The position numbers were made by a program, and so were the translations under genes. The notes under the pieces are model-generated. The model did no database searches and was not told the origin of the DNA. It worked only from the letters and a program-made list of their open reading frames with translations. From Haloactinomyces albus (GTDB lineage: Bacteria > Actinomycetota > Actinomycetes > Mycobacteriales > Pseudonocardiaceae), in assembly GCF_031458135.1 (NCBI RefSeq), contig NZ_JAVDXW010000001.1, positions 2,728,001 to 2,792,000 on the forward strand: a DNA stretch of 64,000 bases, in the 5' to 3' direction. Below are positions 44,435 through 61,198 of this stretch, one piece after another. How positions within the stretch are numbered: position 1 is the first letter of the stretch; every line of letters starts with the position of its first letter.

Positions 44435-45630
44435 TGGGTTCGTCGCGGGCGTTCACAGTGCTGACCGCGCTGACCATGGTCATGCTGATCAGTGGCTGCG
44501 GAATCACCGAGTTCAGAGGCATCCACAGCATGCCGTTGCCCGGTGGAGCCGATCTCGGGAACAACCCGTATCGGGTAACGGTGCACTTCCGGGATGTACA
44601 GGATCTCGTTCCCAACGCGGGGGTGCGGGTCAACGACGTTCCCGTCGGGCGGGTCACCTCGGTCGAACTGGCGCCGAAGTCATGGCAGGCCCAGGTGACC
44701 CTCTCCGTCAACAACAGTGTCGAGCTGCCCGCCAATGCCACCGCCGCGATCCGCCAGTCGAGTCTGCTCGGTGAGAAGTACGTCGAGCTCGCCGCGCCAC
44801 CGAAGCCGGTCGGTCACCTCGATGACGGGGCACTGATCGGCATCGAACGCACCGGGCGAAGCCCCGAGGTCGAGGAGGTGCTGGGGGCGCTGTCCTTGCT
44901 GCTCAACGGCGGCGGTATCGCACAGATCCAGAACATCGCCGAGGAGCTCAACGCCGCGCTGGACGGCCGGGAGGCCGATGTGCGCAGCCTTCTGGCCAAT
45001 TTGGACGAGTTGGTATCCGAGTTGGACGCGCAGCGGGACGAGATCACACGAGCTCTCGACAGCGTGAACAGGCTCAGCGCGACGCTGAAAGCGCAACGTG
45101 CCGATATCGATGTGGCGCTGCGCGAACTCGGCCCCGGGCTGCGGGTACTCAACGAACAGCGTGATCAGCTCGTGACGATGCTGGAATCGCTGGACGAGCT
45201 TTCCGGCGTGGCCACCGACGTGGTCAATCGGACCAAGCAGGACCTCGTGCACAACCTGAAATCGCTGCAGCCGGTGTTGCGCCAACTCGCCGCCGCGGGA
45301 TCGAATCTGCCCAAGGCGTTCGAGCTGTTGTTCACCTTCCCCTTCACCGACAAGTCCGTGCAGGGCATCAAGGGTGACTACACGAATCTCTACGTCAAAG
45401 CGGATCTGAATCTGACCCGTACTCTCAAGAATCTGGGGCGCAGCAGGCAACCGATCGTCCGGATGCCGCAGCCGCCATCCTCGGCGCCGCCGCTGCCGTT
45501 GCCACTCGCGTCCGGTGCGGACCGCAGCGGGCAATCCCCCGCTGCTCCGTCCGGGGATTCCCGATCCGCGCCGTCTCCGGGTTCCGGCTCCGCCGGCGGC
45601 ATCCTGGGCGGCCTGCTGGGAGGTAACTGA
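44434..45630 (+). CDS. mceE: MCE family lipoprotein MceE
   Basis: The 398-residue product has an N-terminal lipoprotein signal (about 1-22) with lipobox LISGC, so Cys22 should be lipidated. An MCE domain follows (about 48-125) with DLVPNAGVRVNDVPVGRVTSV and LLGEKYVELAAPP, then helical segments and a Pro/Ser/Gly-rich C-terminus. The lipoprotein subunit (LprK-like) is a constant member of actinobacterial mce operons. The ATG at 44434 overlaps the mceD stop; a GTG at 44431 is also possible. Confidence 0.93.
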   Translation: MGSSRAFTVLTALTMVMLISGCGITEFRGIHSMPLPGGADLGNNPYRVTVHFRDVQDLVPNAGVRVNDVPVGRVTSVELAPKSWQAQVTLSVNNSVELPANATAAIRQSSLLGEKYVELAAPPKPVGHLDDGALIGIERTGRSPEVEEVLGALSLLLNGGGIAQIQNIAEELNAALDGREADVRSLLANLDELVSELDAQRDEITRALDSVNRLSATLKAQRADIDVALRELGPGLRVLNEQRDQLVTMLESLDELSGVATDVVNRTKQDLVHNLKSLQPVLRQLAAAGSNLPKAFELLFTFPFTDKSVQGIKGDYTNLYVKADLNLTRTLKNLGRSRQPIVRMPQPPSSAPPLPLPLASGADRSGQSPAAPSGDSRSAPSPGSGSAGGILGGLLGGN

Positions 45631-46730
45631 TGCTCGGTCGCAGAGTTCGGATCCAGATCGCCGCGTTCGTGGCGGTCGCGCTGGTCGGTACGAGCTATGC
45701 CGGGGCCCGCTACGCCGGTTTGGATCGTTTGTTCGGGCCGCGTGGCTACGTGGTGACGATGAAACTGGCCGACTCGGGAGGCATCTTCTCCAATGCCGAG
45801 GTGACCTACCGGGGTGTGCGGGTGGGCCGGGTGGGCACGTTGCGCCTGACCGACGAGGGTGTGGCCGTGCCGCTGGACATCAACCCCGGAGCACCCCCGA
45901 TCCCGGAGGACGTCCACGCCGTGGTCGCCAACCGCTCGGCCGTGGGGGAGCAGTACGTGGATCTGCGCCCGCAGAGCAGGGGTGGGCCGTACCTCGGTGC
46001 CGATTCCGTGATCCCGAAGAAGGCGACCGAGATCCCGTTGCCGGTGGAGGACCTGCTCAAGAACCTGGACGGCCTGGTCAAGTCGGTGCCCAAGGAAGCG
46101 CTGCGGACGGTGGTCGACGAACTCGGCAAGGGATTCGCCGGTACGGGCGAGGACCTGCAGACGATTCTGGACACCAGCAGCGACTTCGTCGCCGAAGCTC
46201 AACAGCATCTGCCGCAGACGCGGAAGCTGTTGGAGGATGCCACGACAGTGTTGGCGACCCAGAATGATCAGAGCTCGGCGATCAGATCGTTCAGCGAGAA
46301 CCTGCGGTTGGTCTCCGAACAGCTCAAGCGCTCCGATGGCGACCTGAGTACGGTGATCGAGCGGTCGCCGAGAACAGCACGTCAGATCAGTGGTCTGCTC
46401 CGCGAGACAGGACCTCGGTTGACCGGGTTGCTGAAGAACACGGCCTCGACCGCGGAACTGCTGGCTACCAAAACCGACGGAATCGAGCAGCTCCTGGTGA
46501 CGTATCCGCTGGTCACCTCCGGCGCCTACACTGTCCTGCCCGGTGACGGAACCACTCACTTCGGGCTGGTGCTGAACACGTTCGATCCGATGCCGTGCGT
46601 CTACGAGAGCACGGACAAGCGGGCGGGCAATGAGTTGGCGCCGGTGCCGCTGAACACCGAAGCGCGCTGCAAGCTGCCGCCGGACAGCCCGACCGCCGTG
46701 CGCGGAGCACACAACGCACCTGGGAGCTGA
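45630..46730 (+). CDS. mceF: MCE family protein MceF
   Basis: The 366-residue product has an N-terminal hydrophobic segment (about 8-25; IAAFVAVALVGTSYAGARY), an MCE domain (about 30-110) with GIFSNAEVTYRGVRVGRVGTL and VGEQYVDLRPQSRGG, and a helical tail. The last MCE subunit usually has the longest helical tail; here it is short, and the C-terminus is polar. TGATG overlap with mceE. A 40-bp gap to the next gene contains GGAGGGG. Confidence 0.92.
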   Translation: MLGRRVRIQIAAFVAVALVGTSYAGARYAGLDRLFGPRGYVVTMKLADSGGIFSNAEVTYRGVRVGRVGTLRLTDEGVAVPLDINPGAPPIPEDVHAVVANRSAVGEQYVDLRPQSRGGPYLGADSVIPKKATEIPLPVEDLLKNLDGLVKSVPKEALRTVVDELGKGFAGTGEDLQTILDTSSDFVAEAQQHLPQTRKLLEDATTVLATQNDQSSAIRSFSENLRLVSEQLKRSDGDLSTVIERSPRTARQISGLLRETGPRLTGLLKNTASTAELLATKTDGIEQLLVTYPLVTSGAYTVLPGDGTTHFGLVLNTFDPMPCVYESTDKRAGNELAPVPLNTEARCKLPPDSPTAVRGAHNAPGS

Positions 46731-46770
46731 AAGCGGCGCACCACTGGCCGCTGTTTACCGGAGGGGAACG

Positions 46771-47355
46771 ATGACCACCGCAAGTACAGGCGAGACCCGC
46801 ACACGCCGATCCCGCGTGGCGCTGCTCGTGGCCGCGCTCCTGCTCGCCGCCTCGACCGGAACCGCCGGGTTCTTCGGAGTGTCGTGGGCAGTGGCCGCCA
46901 CTGACGAGTCGATCGATCTCGCGGTCGAGCGTGATCAGGCTCTGCGGGACGGTCGTCAGGCGATCATCAACGTCAACACCTTCGACTACCGCAACGTGGA
47001 GAAGTCGCTCAACCGATGGGAACGCAGTTCCACGGGGCCGTTCCACGAAACGGTCGTCAAGATCCGCAAGAACAAGATGGAGCAGCTCAAGAAGGGCAAG
47101 GCCCAACGGAGTAGCAGGATTCTCGACGCTGCGCTGACCGAGCTCAATGCCCGCGCCGGGAAGGCCCGCATGATCGCGGTGGTGGAAATGACGACGAAGC
47201 GGCCCCGGTCCGGGAGCTCGCAGGCCGGGAACTCGCAGTCCGGGCAGTCCACGGTCTGGCGCAGTCGATACAAGGCCGAACTCACGCGAGTGGGACGGAC
47301 GTGGAAGCTCAGCACGCTCGGATCGGTGGGAGGCGGTCAACCTCCGATCCGCTGA
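46771..47355 (+). CDS. Mce-associated membrane protein 1
   Basis: The 194-residue product has one transmembrane helix (about 16-40; ALLVAALLLAASTGTAGFFGV) and an extracellular SnoaL/NTF2-like domain (about 45-190; NVNTFDYRNVEKSLNRW, ending TWKLSTLG). This is the usual shape of Mce-associated (Mas) proteins, which stabilise or support the Mce importer in mycobacteria. The ATG follows GGAGGGG by 5 bp. Followed by a second Mas gene. Confidence 0.85.
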   Translation: MTTASTGETRTRRSRVALLVAALLLAASTGTAGFFGVSWAVAATDESIDLAVERDQALRDGRQAIINVNTFDYRNVEKSLNRWERSSTGPFHETVVKIRKNKMEQLKKGKAQRSSRILDAALTELNARAGKARMIAVVEMTTKRPRSGSSQAGNSQSGQSTVWRSRYKAELTRVGRTWKLSTLGSVGGGQPPIR

Positions 47356-47440
47356 TACCGCACGTCGCGCGCACGGGTTTTCAGCCCACTGGAAGCCCCG
47401 GACTCCCCCGAAATCCCCGTCGTTGTAGGAGCCACAGCCA

Positions 47441-48397
47441 GTGTCCACCCCCCGTCGTAGCGGATCGAGTCGCGGATCGTCGCAGAAGCCCTCCGGTGCC
47501 CGGCGCCCCCGCGTGGCCGGACTCCACCGGCGCACCGCGCGGAACTCGTCCGCCGAACCCCCGCAGAGTTCAGCGGAATCGTCCGACCGGGAACAGGAAC
47601 CATCCGCGCAGGAACCGCAGGAACCGCAGGAACCGCAGGAATCGTCCGTGCAGGAGCAATCCGGATGGGACCGGGACCCCGAGGAATCCACGACCCCCGT
47701 GGTTGCGGAGGAGACCGCTCCAGTGGACGACTCCGGTGGAGGAACGTGGGACTCGCCGGCCGAGCCGCCGAGCGAACCCCCGGCCGAGCCGCCGAGCGAA
47801 CCGCCGGATGAGACCCCGGTGACGGAGTCGCAGGAGGCCGTTGCCGGAGCGGACGCCGGAGAAAACCACAGCGGGGCGGACAGGCGACTACGCCGCCCCG
47901 CCGCCCTGGTCTCCCTGATGCTGGTACTGACCGTGGCTTTCGGCGGGCTGGCGGTGTGGTTCCACAACGAGGCCCATGCCCTGCGCCACGAGGGTGCCGC
48001 CGCGAACAGGGCTCTCGTGGATCAGGCCGCCACGAGTCGGGTCAAGGGGCGGATCACCACTGCGGTGGAGAAGCTGTTCTCGTACGACCACACCAACACC
48101 GCCAAGACGGAGAAGGCCGCCAAGAACCTGCTCACCGGCAAGGCCGTGCAGAAATACGACAAGCTGTTCGCCACGGTCCGCAAACAGGCCCCGAAGCAGA
48201 AGCTCGTGGTGACCACGACCGTCCAGACCGCAGGAGTCACCCGGCTCCAGGAGAAACGCGCCGAGGTGCTGCTGTTCGTCAACCAGCGCTCCACGCGCAC
48301 CGAGAGCGGTCGGAGCACTGTCGGACCGGCTCAACTCAGCGTCGTCGCGGAGAAGCACGGCGATCAGTGGAAGATCAGCCGAATCACCCAACGCTGA
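47441..48397 (+). CDS. Mce-associated membrane protein 2 with long disordered N-terminus
   Basis: The product is 318 residues. Residues 1-145 form a Pro/Glu/Ser-rich cytoplasmic region with tandem repeats (EPQ and AEPPSEPP units). About residues 152-176 form one transmembrane helix (LVSLMLVLTVAFGGLAVWF). The rest is a globular extracellular domain ending GDQWKISRITQR, as in Mas proteins. The GTG start lies 86 bp after the previous gene. It probably works with the Mce complex; that is inferred from position and fold. Confidence 0.85.
   Translation: MSTPRRSGSSRGSSQKPSGARRPRVAGLHRRTARNSSAEPPQSSAESSDREQEPSAQEPQEPQEPQESSVQEQSGWDRDPEESTTPVVAEETAPVDDSGGGTWDSPAEPPSEPPAEPPSEPPDETPVTESQEAVAGADAGENHSGADRRLRRPAALVSLMLVLTVAFGGLAVWFHNEAHALRHEGAAANRALVDQAATSRVKGRITTAVEKLFSYDHTNTAKTEKAAKNLLTGKAVQKYDKLFATVRKQAPKQKLVVTTTVQTAGVTRLQEKRAEVLLFVNQRSTRTESGRSTVGPAQLSVVAEKHGDQWKISRITQR
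47609..47644 (+). repeat. Tandem 9-bp repeat in the Mce-associated gene
   Basis: Four copies of CAGGAACCG (the last with one change) encode (Q-E-P)-type triplets. Confidence 0.8.
47759..47806 (+). repeat. Two tandem 24-bp copies encoding AEPPSEPP
   Basis: The units at 47759-47782 and 47783-47806 differ by one base and lie in the disordered N-terminus of the second Mce-associated protein. Confidence 0.8.
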
Positions 48398-48436
48398 AGA
48401 CCGCTTCTACCACGGCCTGCTGCTGCGGTCCCGCAC

Positions 48437-51400
48437 CTACGGGCCGACGTGGGTGTAGGCGGCCCAGCGCGCAGGCTGCTCGGGGTGTTCCTCGCGCATC
48501 CTGCGGGCAGCCGCGTGGAGTGCGTCCCCCGAACGGTCGGTGGCGAAGTGCCCGTCCTCGCAGAGTTGTCCGTAGACGCCCGCGTGGATCTGTGCTGCGC
48601 TGTCGTCGTCGACGGCCCACAGTGCGCTGATGACGTGCGCGAAACCGGCGAAACCGAGCGCACTGCCCAGGGAGACCGCAGCCGCGGAGGGAATGTCGGC
48701 CGTGGTGCGGCACCGTCCGAGGTAGGCGAACTCCGCCTCCGGCAGGTGGACCTGCCCCAACTCGACCAAGTCGAGTGACCGGCCCCAGGGATCCCGGTCC
48801 AGGACGCGTCCCGCGGCGGGGTGCGCCGGTTGCTGGGTGCTCGGCTCGCAGACGTGCACCAGTGGGTAGTCGGGCAGCACGTCGAGCACGTCGTCCGGTG
48901 TGCTCCTCTCCTGCGCCAGTACATCGGCGGATGGCCAGTATCGCGCCAGAGTCCGGTTCTGTGGTGGTAGCTCCTGGTGCTGCGCAGCCTGCTCCGATCC
49001 CGCCGCCACCAGTGCCCGCGGGTGCTTCTCGGCCAACGGCGCACGCCGCTTCGCCCTGAGGAGAGTGCTCAACCCCGGTGTGTAGGACGACACCACACGG
49101 TCGAGCGCGCAGGACCGGTCATCCGCGCTGGCTGCCGCATGCAACGGCAGAAATGCAAGAGCCCCGGTGACCGACCACCACAGTCGCGGCCATCTCTCGT
49201 TTCCCCGAGGAGCGTGCGTGTAGCCCATCCGGTCGAGCACGGGACGCGTGATGTTGTGCCACAACCAGTCCATGGCTGTGACCAGTCCCTGCTGCTCCTG
49301 CCCACCCGGTGCCGCCCGTGCGTTCCGATGGGGTTGCTGAGCAGCGGACACGGCAGCCTCGGCCTGCTCGGTGGCTGATTCCGGCCCCGCTCCGGGCAGG
49401 GGAACGATCAGCACGCGCCCGGCGAAGACGATCAATGCATCCGATCGGTACCGACTCAGGTTGACCAGGACGACCGAGCCCTCGTCGGCGGCCGATGCCA
49501 GTTCGGCGAACGGTGTGATCCGCAGGTGGTCCTTCTGGGCGTGTTCGGTGCGCGCCTCCCGCAGCAGGTCGTCCCAGGCCTCGGCGAGCCAGCGGCGCCG
49601 CTCGCTCTCGGTGACGATGTCGCCCGCAGCCATCTCGGGCTCCTCGGGAGGCCGATCCAGCAGCCTGCGCAGCCGGACCGCATCGGTGGCCAGCTGCTGC
49701 TGCCTGCGATGCAGCTCACCGAGTTCGCCGCTGGCGGGGAGCAATTCCGCCAGCAGCGCCCGCCGACCGTGCTCGAGCAGTTCGACCGCACGCTTCGGCT
49801 GTCCGACCTCCAGCGCGCAGGCCGCGGCGTCGGCCGTCACGTAGGCCCACCGCCGCTGTGTCACCGGCGACGCGATGGCCCGTTTGCCTCGCGTGACCAG
49901 AGGAAGGAGTTCCACGGCCGTGGTGAACGACTCCAGCGCTTCCGACCACCGATGCGCCTGCGCGGCGAGCCGACCGCACAGGTTCGCCGCTCGGAGACGC
50001 TGGTCGGCGGGGCCGGTGGGCAGGGTCGCGGCTTCGGTCAGTGCCCTGCGGGCCCAGCGGTAGAGCTTGCGCCTGCCGGTTCTGTGGTACAGCGTTTGCA
50101 GGGTGTGGCCGAGATGGGTGCTCACCGCGACCCGTTCCGGCGCGGTCCCGGGCATGGCGATCAGTGCGCGGTCGAACATCTCGGTCGCCGTCTCCAGCTC
50201 GGCCGTCCTGGAGTTCCGGCGGTAGCGATGCATGGCGAGAACGCCGAGCTGTGCCCACGCGGTGTGCTGCGGGACCGTCCCGCCGGGTGCGGATTCGAGA
50301 GCTTCGGTGGCCACGGTGGCAGCACGCTCCAGGTCCGCAGGCTCTCCCGAATGCTCGTAGCGCGTGATCAGGGTGCTCACCAGTGAGTTCAGTACGGCGC
50401 AGCGTTTGTAGGAGTCACTCGCGGCCGCGACCGCGGCCTCCCCGGCGGCTACCGCCGTGTCGAGTGTGTCGGGATCGGCGCCGTACAGGTAATGCCTGCG
50501 AGTGAGCGCACCGTAACCGGCCAGCGCCATCGCGCGGTTGGGGTCGTCGGAGGCGAGGCCGCGGATGGCGGGGCCGATGGCTCGCAGTGCCGGGTACAGA
50601 TTGCCCGGTTCGCTCGCGCTGTCGACATATTCCGCGGTCGCGGAGGTGAGGCTCCAGAGCACCTTGCCCAGCAGAGCGTGGCTGTTGTCGACATCGTCGG
50701 TGATGCCGAGCAACTCGTTGATCGCCGACTGCAGGTCGTGGAGATCACCGCGCTGGCGGTAGCGTAGCCGCAAAGCTTCGGAGAGGTGCACCAGAGCGGT
50801 ATACCGGTGTTCTCCGCCCGGAAGGATGTCGATGCCGTTGCGCAGGTGGTCGATGCCTTCGTCCAGGTCCTCGGCCGCTGCGGCGCGTTCGTGGCGCCGC
50901 AGCAGGGCGGAGCCGAGATTGATGAGCAGTTCCGGCCCGTCCGACCGGTGTGCCTGGGCGTGTTCGCCGCTCAGAGCTCCCCGTGCGGCCTCCCGGAAGA
51001 GTTCGACGGACTCCTCGTCCGAGTCGGGGTCCTCGGCGATCCGGGCATACAGCTTCAGCGCGTTGGCCAGCCGGATCAGCGTCGTGACCCGGCGCTGATC
51101 GTCGCTGCTCACGTGATTCATCGCCCGGCGAGCGGCCCGGACAGCGTCGGCGGCATGGCCTGCTTCACCCGTCCGTGCCGCGTGGTCGGTCAGGGCGAGT
51201 GCGAGGTTGCACGAGTAGAGCACGAGATCGGGATCGTCGTCCTGGCCGGTGGAGGCGGCGGCACGGTAGTAGCCCACCGCGTCTTCCAGGTCGGCGATGT
51301 CGCCGCTGGAGATGTAGGCGAGTTGGGCGGCGCTGCCGAGATTGTTGAGCACGCTCGGCCGCGACGGGTCCTGTTCGTGCAGGACACCGGCAGTGGCGCG

Positions 51401-51754
51401 CAACACCTGGATGACCCAGGACAGATCCCGGAAATCGCGGGTGGTCACCATCTCGTTCAGTGCCGACAGTGCACGGGCATAGCGCTGTTGGGGACTTTCC
51501 CGGGAGGTTTGCGGGGACTCGGGAGGTGACTGCCTGCGCCCGCCCTGCCCCTCGCTTCCTGCCCGATCGCCGGCTGTGGGGCCGGTGGGGCCACTGGCTG
51601 CGGGGTGGCCGGTCGACTGCTGGTCGGCGGCTGCCGGGCTGCTGTCCGTGCTGTCCGCGAACCAGGTATTGCCCCGATGCTCCTGGGACGGCTCCTCTGC
51701 CGAACGTGGCAGCCGTCGAAACGTTCGGTTCCGGCGACTCACGTCGTCATCCAT
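48437..51754 (-). CDS. TPR-CHAT protein (caspase-like HetF-associated domain)
   Basis: The product is 1105 residues. A disordered N-terminus (about 1-90) is followed by about 600 residues of helical tetratricopeptide repeats (SALNEMVTTRDFRDLSWVI, LLINLGSALLRRHER). The C-terminal CHAT protease-like domain spans about 800-1105. The CHAT domain has LAFLPLHAAA with H872, SSYTPGLSTLLRAK, LGRCRTTAD with C1015 and GFAHVISALWAVDD, so both catalytic residues are present. The ATG at 51754 starts MDDDVSRRN; an upstream extension is not supported. It is convergent to the mce operon and divergent from rpoB. The cleavage target is unknown; CHAT proteases act in some bacterial immunity systems, but no partner gene is seen here. 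Confidence 0.88.
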   Translation of the reverse strand: MDDDVSRRNRTFRRLPRSAEEPSQEHRGNTWFADSTDSSPAAADQQSTGHPAASGPTGPTAGDRAGSEGQGGRRQSPPESPQTSRESPQQRYARALSALNEMVTTRDFRDLSWVIQVLRATAGVLHEQDPSRPSVLNNLGSAAQLAYISSGDIADLEDAVGYYRAAASTGQDDDPDLVLYSCNLALALTDHAARTGEAGHAADAVRAARRAMNHVSSDDQRRVTTLIRLANALKLYARIAEDPDSDEESVELFREAARGALSGEHAQAHRSDGPELLINLGSALLRRHERAAAAEDLDEGIDHLRNGIDILPGGEHRYTALVHLSEALRLRYRQRGDLHDLQSAINELLGITDDVDNSHALLGKVLWSLTSATAEYVDSASEPGNLYPALRAIGPAIRGLASDDPNRAMALAGYGALTRRHYLYGADPDTLDTAVAAGEAAVAAASDSYKRCAVLNSLVSTLITRYEHSGEPADLERAATVATEALESAPGGTVPQHTAWAQLGVLAMHRYRRNSRTAELETATEMFDRALIAMPGTAPERVAVSTHLGHTLQTLYHRTGRRKLYRWARRALTEAATLPTGPADQRLRAANLCGRLAAQAHRWSEALESFTTAVELLPLVTRGKRAIASPVTQRRWAYVTADAAACALEVGQPKRAVELLEHGRRALLAELLPASGELGELHRRQQQLATDAVRLRRLLDRPPEEPEMAAGDIVTESERRRWLAEAWDDLLREARTEHAQKDHLRITPFAELASAADEGSVVLVNLSRYRSDALIVFAGRVLIVPLPGAGPESATEQAEAAVSAAQQPHRNARAAPGGQEQQGLVTAMDWLWHNITRPVLDRMGYTHAPRGNERWPRLWWSVTGALAFLPLHAAASADDRSCALDRVVSSYTPGLSTLLRAKRRAPLAEKHPRALVAAGSEQAAQHQELPPQNRTLARYWPSADVLAQERSTPDDVLDVLPDYPLVHVCEPSTQQPAHPAAGRVLDRDPWGRSLDLVELGQVHLPEAEFAYLGRCRTTADIPSAAAVSLGSALGFAGFAHVISALWAVDDDSAAQIHAGVYGQLCEDGHFATDRSGDALHAAARRMREEHPEQPARWAAYTHVGP

Positions 51755-52213
51755 CCTGTTCTCCCGTGTCGCGTCCACGTGAATCGTGGCCTTTGCCGTG
51801 GTGGGCGGCATCACAGTATCGACATTCGCCGGTCGGCAGTAGTCCGATCGTATGAGGACGACGATCCGATCGTGTGCACCCGTCGGTGCTCCGTTTGTTC
51901 ACCTCCCGCAAGAATGCGGAGTCAGGCGGTACGGGTGGCCCCGGTCGGGGGCCCGCCGGGGAGGTAGGGGAGAGGGTCGCCCGCGTGGCGGAGAGCCGGT
52001 TCTGGTGCGGCAATGACGCGAAACATATTCGTACACGCTTGCGATACCCTTGTGCCCTGCGGCTTGGCTGCTCCCGGCGCTCTCGTTTCGACCACGGTGA
52101 GTGATCGTGTTCTGCGCCACGAGAGTGATCGGCATATGGCCTCTTGACTGTGGGCTCAGGGCGGGTCACGCTGGGGCTCGACACGGGACAGGGCAGCGTG
52201 CAGTGGGCCCCTC
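51755..52213. other. Intergenic region between the CHAT gene and the rpoB promoter
   Basis: About 460 bp with no supported coding frame. It must hold the CHAT gene promoter and upstream control sites of rpoBC; no clear motif was found. Confidence 0.5.
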
Positions 52214-52242
52214 TCGACAGCTGGCGTCGCATCGGTTAGACT
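52214..52242 (+). promoter_or_regulatory. rpoB promoter
   Basis: TCGACA (52214-52219) and TAGACT (52237-52242) are separated by exactly 17 bp, a close match to the housekeeping sigma consensus. It would give an rpoB leader of about 200 nt before the TTG start. Confidence 0.7.
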
Positions 52243-52449
52243 GCTACTTTGCGCTGCCCTCTTTCCGTCTTCCCCGGTTTCGTATGGGCTGTTTCGTATC
52301 AGCTGGACGCATGCGGACGGGGTCGTGGGACGTGGGCGCCATTGCACCCTTGACAGTCGTGTTATCGGATGTCACCGGCTGGTTATCGACCGGTCACCCG
52401 TGGCGTCCGGAGCGGCTGTAGCCAGTTCAGAGTCCCGGAAGGACGCATC

Positions 52450-55959
<3,510 letters not shown>

Positions 55960-56051
55960 CCTCGTCGGCGGTTCGCGGGGGCCGCACCCGGCCTCCGCGA
56001 ACCGACCCCACGCCCATCCGGCAGAACCTCAACAAAGGGAGAAGACCCGAC

Positions 56052-59966
<3,915 letters not shown>

Positions 59967-60022
59967 TTCGGCGGTGCTCGGCCGCGGACGCCGTCATGGT
60001 GTGCCGACGGTTGTGAATAGCC

Positions 60023-60063
60023 AGGGCTCCCTGTCCGTCTCCTCCGGGCAGGGAGCCCTTTTC
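60023..60063 (+). terminator. Terminator of rpoBC
   Basis: An 11-bp perfect stem (60023-60033 and 60049-60059, arm AGGGCTCCCTG) extends by a few pairs into the loop and is followed by TTTTCG. Ends 57 bp after the rpoC stop. Confidence 0.9.
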
Positions 60064-60074
60064 GTTCCGGGGGA

Positions 60075-60104
60075 GGGTGTCGATTTCTCGCGAAATCGAC
60101 ACCC
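60075..60104. terminator. Second hairpin after rpoC, palindromic TTTCTCGCGAAA core
   Basis: A perfect 13-bp stem (60075-60087 and 60092-60104) with a TCGC loop, between the rpoC terminator and the convergent 60118-60561 gene. The core is nearly the same as the palindrome at 4939-4962. Confidence 0.75.
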
Positions 60105-60117
60105 TTGCTCGCCGGTT

Positions 60118-60561
60118 TCAGCTCTCGAGGTCGGCGAGGGTCTTTTTCACTCGTTCCATCTCGGCTTCCAACTCGGCGAGCTTGGCCTCGTGCTGCTGAC
60201 GCGCATCACTGATTACCGTCTCGATGGCTTCCGAGATGTCCTCGTGCAGTTCGGAGGCGGCCTTGGACACGGCCGATGCGGGGATCGACAGCCCCTGCAC
60301 GACGCGTTTGCCCGCATGCGTCAGCTCGGCCTGCCACTCGCCTTCGGCGGTTCCGGTGACCGTCAGCGTCAGTTCGACCGAGCGGGTCTTGCGCGCTGTG
60401 CTCTGCTTGCGGGTCTTCTTCTTGGAGGCGGCGCTCTCGGCGGCAGCCTGCTCGGAACCCGCTTGTTCGGAACCCGCTTGTTCGGAACCCGCTTGTTCGG
60501 AACCGGACTGCTCGGAGTTCACCGGTTCCTGGACGATGGTGTCGGTGTCCTGCTCGCTCAT
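60118..60561 (-). CDS. Hypothetical protein with GSEQA repeats and basic helix, conserved beta/helix C-terminus
   Basis: The 147-residue product has a disordered N-terminus with pentapeptide GSEQA repeats (about residues 18-40) and a basic stretch KKKTRKQSTARKTR. A beta-rich segment follows (VELTLTVTGTAEGEWQAELTHAGKRVVQ) and then a C-terminal coiled coil (QHEAKLAELEAEMERVKKTLADLES). No named family was recognised. It is convergent to rpoC and divergent from the YbaB gene. Start ATG with GAAGGAGGAAAC upstream. Confidence 0.75.
   Translation of the reverse strand: MSEQDTDTIVQEPVNSEQSGSEQAGSEQAGSEQAGSEQAAAESAASKKKTRKQSTARKTRSVELTLTVTGTAEGEWQAELTHAGKRVVQGLSIPASAVSKAASELHEDISEAIETVISDARQQHEAKLAELEAEMERVKKTLADLES
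60451..60510 (-). repeat. Four tandem 15-bp copies encoding GSEQA
   Basis: Units at 60451, 60466, 60481 and 60496 are nearly identical (core TCGGAACCCGCTTG), all inside the small hypothetical gene on the minus strand. Confidence 0.85.
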
Positions 60562-60835
60562 TGTTTCCTCCTTCGGTCTTACGGAAGACAGATCAGGATA
60601 GAACAGGAGTTCGCCCGTGATGACACTCGGTGGTCACCCGGTTCACGTCGAGGTGCATCGGTGATGTGCTCGGTGCGCGGAGGACACGGGACCGGTCACC
60701 CATTCCCTTCGGGGCGGCCGTGCACGAGGAGTCCGGTTCGGACGGAAAAACTGCACATGCAGGATCATGTGGAACGCCCTTCTGTCACTCGTTCGGCTGG
60801 TAGCGTTGTGATCACGCGAGTGGGCGAGGGGAATC

Positions 60836-61198
60836 GTGTCCGGGGAGGATGCTCGGCGTCGCGAGCTGGAGGCGCGAAACGCCGGTCTTCGCACACAGAT
60901 CGACAGCATGCTCTCCGATCTGCAGCGGAAGCAGGCCGAGGCCGCGCAGCGAACTCACGAGGTGGCCTCCGAGGACGGGATGGTCACCGCCAGGGTCGAC
61001 GCGACCGGCACGTTGGAGGAGCTGACGCTGTCGCCCAAGACATTCGAGCGCAGTTCACCCGAGAGTCTGGCCAGGGCCATCACCAGTGTCGTCCGGGAAG
61101 CTTCCGGTGGCGCTCAGCAAGCCCGGCAGGAACTGGTCAACTCCGGTCCACTAGGTCGCTCCGCCCGATCCCGCCGAACGCGCGCAGCGAGCCGGTGA
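60836..61198 (+). CDS. YbaB/EbfC family protein, C-terminus probably frameshifted
   Basis: The 120-residue product has the YbaB core (about 20-95): a helix with LRTQIDSMLSDLQRKQAEAAQ, then the beta segment MVTARVDATGTLEELTLSPK, then a helix. Actinobacterial members of this group head type VII substrate operons. The GTG at 60836 has GAGGGG 7 bp upstream. The last 16 residues are Arg-rich and unlike the acidic tails of relatives. An overlapping frame (61153-61316) encodes an acidic tail ending DEDDFADPSSPARGHW, so a frameshift or sequencing error is suspected around 61140-61152. DNA-binding by YbaB proteins is known for EbfC; the role here is unknown. Confidence 0.78.
   Translation: MSGEDARRRELEARNAGLRTQIDSMLSDLQRKQAEAAQRTHEVASEDGMVTARVDATGTLEELTLSPKTFERSSPESLARAITSVVREASGGAQQARQELVNSGPLGRSARSRRTRAASR

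Noticed and set aside
60451-60510. 15-bp direct repeats considered as a CRISPR-like array
   Set aside because: The units are directly adjacent without spacers and encode GSEQA repeats in a gene.
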